Assembly (NCBI GenBank): GCA_003563865.1
Contig: PWTP01000011.1
Location: forward strand, 1-8,373
Source of the DNA: Dehalococcoidia bacterium
GTDB lineage: Bacteria; Chloroflexota; Dehalococcoidia; Dehalococcoidales; CSSed11-197
Length of the DNA stretch: 8,373 bases
Direction: 5' to 3'
Below, in pieces: positions 6,431 to 8,373 of this stretch (its first letter is position 1; each line of letters begins with the position of its first letter). The translations under genes were made by a program, and so were the position numbers. The notes under the pieces are model-generated. The model made no database searches. It had not been told where the DNA came from and was given only the letters and a program-made list of their open reading frames with translations.

Positions 6431-8373
6431 ATGTCAAAAAGTGTGCTGGTCATTTTTGATGGCAATGCCCTGGTACACCGGGCTTACCATGCACTCCCTC
6501 CACTAACTGCCAAAAATGGAGAAGTGGTGAATGCAGTTTATGGCTTTTCAGCCACACTACTAAGAGTTTTAAATGATATTGCCCCGGAATATACAGCGGT
6601 TGCATTCGATAGAAAGGCCCCTACTTTTCGACATATTTTATATAAAGAATATAAAGCCAACCGCCCGGAAACACCCGCCGACCTTATATCGCAATTCGAG
6701 ATAGTTAGAGAACTGGTTAGAGCCTTTAACATTCCCCTGTTTGAAATGGATGGCTATGAGGCCGATGATATTCTGGGCACATTGAGCCTCCAGGGCCAGG
6801 CTAAGGACATTCAGGTAATAATAGTTACCGGTGATGCTGATGCCATGCAGCTTGTACGCCCCGGCGTCAAGGTATTATATCCAAAAGCCGGACGCCAGTT
6901 CAGTGATACCGTACTGTATGACGAAGCTGAGGTAAAAGCTAAATTTGGTGTTAAGCCTGCCCGGATTGCCGATTACAAAGCCCTGGTAGGAGATTCAACT
7001 GATAACATCCCGGGTGTACCCGGTATCGGCCCCAAAACAGCGGTTAAACTCATCAACAGTTACGGCAGCATTGAAAACATCTATGATAATATTAACCAGG
7101 TTCAACCTGAAAAATTGAAGCAATTACTTATAACGCACGAGAATACAGCCCTTCAGGGTAAAAAACTCTCAACCATAATCACCGACATGCCGCTGGAACT
7201 GGATCTTGAATCCTGCCGTTTGAGTCATTACGACCGCCAGCGGGTGGTTGAACTGTTTCAGCAGCTTGAGTTTTCAAGCCTGCTGGGTAAACTGCCACCG
7301 GAGGAGCTTTCCGGCTCTGGCAAGCAGGACAGCTTTAATGACTCTCGGTTAAAAAAAGCTCCTCGAGAGTTAAACTATTCAACTGTGGCTTGCCGGGAGG
7401 CTCTTCAAAAACTGGTTAAACGCCTGAATGAAGCCGGCAGTTTTGCTTTTGACACCGAAACCACCGGCCTCAATCTGGCAGAATCACCGGTAGTTGGCTT
7501 GTCTTTTTCCATAGCAGAAGGTGAAGCCTGCTACATCCCTTTAGGGCATGTCGGCTGGGACCAGGTTAAGCAGCTGGAGGTTAACGAGGTCGTAAATGCC
7601 TTAAAGCCGGCCATGGAAGATTCCGGCAAGCCTAAAATTGCCCACAACGCCAAATTTGATATTACTGCTTTGTCAGGCCTGGGTATAGATGTCAAGGGGT
7701 TAAGCTTTGATACCATGATTGCGGCTTACCTTTTGGGTGAAAAAGCGCTGGGTTTAAAAGAACTTGCTTTTAACCGCCTGGGAGAAGAGATGACTTCTCT
7801 TGCCCAGATTACCGGCATCGGCAAAAACCAGATTAATATGAGCCAGGTAGAAGTTTCACTGGCATCAGATTATGCTTGTGCAGATGCCGAAACCACCATG
7901 CGGCTGGCAAATATTTTTAAAAGCGAACTTGAAGAAAAAAACTTGTACCGCCTGTTTGATGAAGTGGAAATGCCACTGCTTCCGGTGTTAATTGAAATGG
8001 AGAAGTCCGGCATATTACTTGATACTGCCCTGCTGGATGGACTTTCCAGGCGTCTGGCAAAGCGCTTGATTGAACTCGAAGCTACCATTTATGATGAAAC
8101 CGGGCACCGCTTTAATATCAATTCTCCCAAACAAATGGGGCAGATTCTTTTTGAAGAGTTGAAACTTGCCGGCGGAAAAAGGAGTAAAAGTGGCTATTCA
8201 ACCGATGCCTCGGTACTGGAGTCTCTTAAGGGTACCCATCCGGTAGTAGATTTAATAATTGAATTCAGACAACTTGCGAAACTGAAAACAACTTATGTTG
8301 ATGCCCTGCCGGTGATGGTCAGCCAGCAAACGGGCAGGTTGCATACCAGTTTCAACCAGACCCGAACTACTAC
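6431..8373 (+). CDS. polA: DNA polymerase I, N-terminal 647 residues (3' end outside window)
   Basis: Pol I removes RNA primers and fills gaps in replication and repair. The frame runs from ATG 6431 to the window edge without a stop. Residues 1 to about 290 are the 5'-nuclease domain: D10, D60, E110/D112/D113 (YEADDILGTL), D135/D137 (TGDADAMQLV), and D188/D191 in GDSTDNIPGVPGIGPKTA, a helix-hairpin-helix. Residues about 315-500 are the 3'-5' exonuclease domain with all catalytic residues: D341 and E343 (DTETTG), D410 (HNAKFD), Y481 and D485 (YACADAE). Proofreading should therefore be active. The polymerase domain begins near 505 and is cut at RLHTSFNQTRTT, just before the expected GRLSS and motifs A to C; about 250 residues are missing. 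The start is fixed by the conserved FDGNALVHRAYHALPPLT beginning. There is no usable Shine-Dalgarno, only AGG three bases upstream, consistent with a leaderless message. Confidence 0.95.
   Translation, partial: MSKSVLVIFDGNALVHRAYHALPPLTAKNGEVVNAVYGFSATLLRVLNDIAPEYTAVAFDRKAPTFRHILYKEYKANRPETPADLISQFEIVRELVRAFNIPLFEMDGYEADDILGTLSLQGQAKDIQVIIVTGDADAMQLVRPGVKVLYPKAGRQFSDTVLYDEAEVKAKFGVKPARIADYKALVGDSTDNIPGVPGIGPKTAVKLINSYGSIENIYDNINQVQPEKLKQLLITHENTALQGKKLSTIITDMPLELDLESCRLSHYDRQRVVELFQQLEFSSLLGKLPPEELSGSGKQDSFNDSRLKKAPRELNYSTVACREALQKLVKRLNEAGSFAFDTETTGLNLAESPVVGLSFSIAEGEACYIPLGHVGWDQVKQLEVNEVVNALKPAMEDSGKPKIAHNAKFDITALSGLGIDVKGLSFDTMIAAYLLGEKALGLKELAFNRLGEEMTSLAQITGIGKNQINMSQVEVSLASDYACADAETTMRLANIFKSELEEKNLYRLFDEVEMPLLPVLIEMEKSGILLDTALLDGLSRRLAKRLIELEATIYDETGHRFNINSPKQMGQILFEELKLAGGKRSKSGYSTDASVLESLKGTHPVVDLIIEFRQLAKLKTTYVDALPVMVSQQTGRLHTSFNQTRTT

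Noticed and set aside
1..8373. Mobile element, CRISPR array, tRNA/rRNA or defence system
   Set aside because: I saw no long direct or inverted repeats, no spaced repeat array, no cloverleaf-like RNA and no transposase or defence domain. The genes are housekeeping and evenly composed.

Overview
The window is 8373 bases of plus-strand bacterial coding sequence with short gaps. It holds a molybdenum-cofactor gene fragment, a run of five central carbon metabolism genes, and the first two thirds of a DNA polymerase I gene. GC content looks moderate. The protein flavour suggests an anaerobic bacterium of the Chloroflexota, class Dehalococcoidia: a split archaeal-type LeuC/LeuD-like dehydratase beside an isocitrate dehydrogenase and a lactate-dehydrogenase-like malate dehydrogenase, a stand-alone PycB/OadA, and a MoeA with PGGPPSNE. 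This placement rests on family resemblance and recalled gene order, not a database search, so confidence is moderate to low.

Layout: (1) 1-411, C-terminal end of a MoeA-type molybdopterin molybdotransferase. (2) 412-605, a 194-base gap with a weak dyad after moeA, a candidate sigma-70-type promoter and small hairpins, then a good ribosome binding site. (3) 606-2498, pyruvate carboxylase subunit B (OadA-like carboxyltransferase with biotin domain). (4) 2553-3806 and 3806-4300, large and small subunits of an aconitase/isopropylmalate-dehydratase family enzyme, overlapping by one base. (5) 4334-5413, isocitrate dehydrogenase. (6) 5416-6342, malate dehydrogenase. (7) 6343-6430, an 88-base gap carrying an extended -10 promoter. 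(8) 6431-8373, polA, open to the window edge.

Genes 3 to 6 fit one physiological unit. Carboxylation of pyruvate supplies oxaloacetate. Malate dehydrogenase takes it towards malate and fumarate. With a citrate synthase encoded elsewhere, the dehydratase and isocitrate dehydrogenase lead to 2-oxoglutarate and glutamate. This is the layout of an incomplete, biosynthetic TCA pathway. Residue-level reading favours isocitrate over isopropylmalate as the substrate: S80 and N82 in the dehydrogenase, and an HLRS loop in the small dehydratase subunit. The 'leuCD' pair is therefore probably an aconitase in function.

No mobile element, CRISPR array, RNA gene or clearly novel system is visible. The points most worth checking are the apparently leaderless polA transcript, the substrate identity of the dehydratase, and the mixed coenzyme signature of the isocitrate dehydrogenase.
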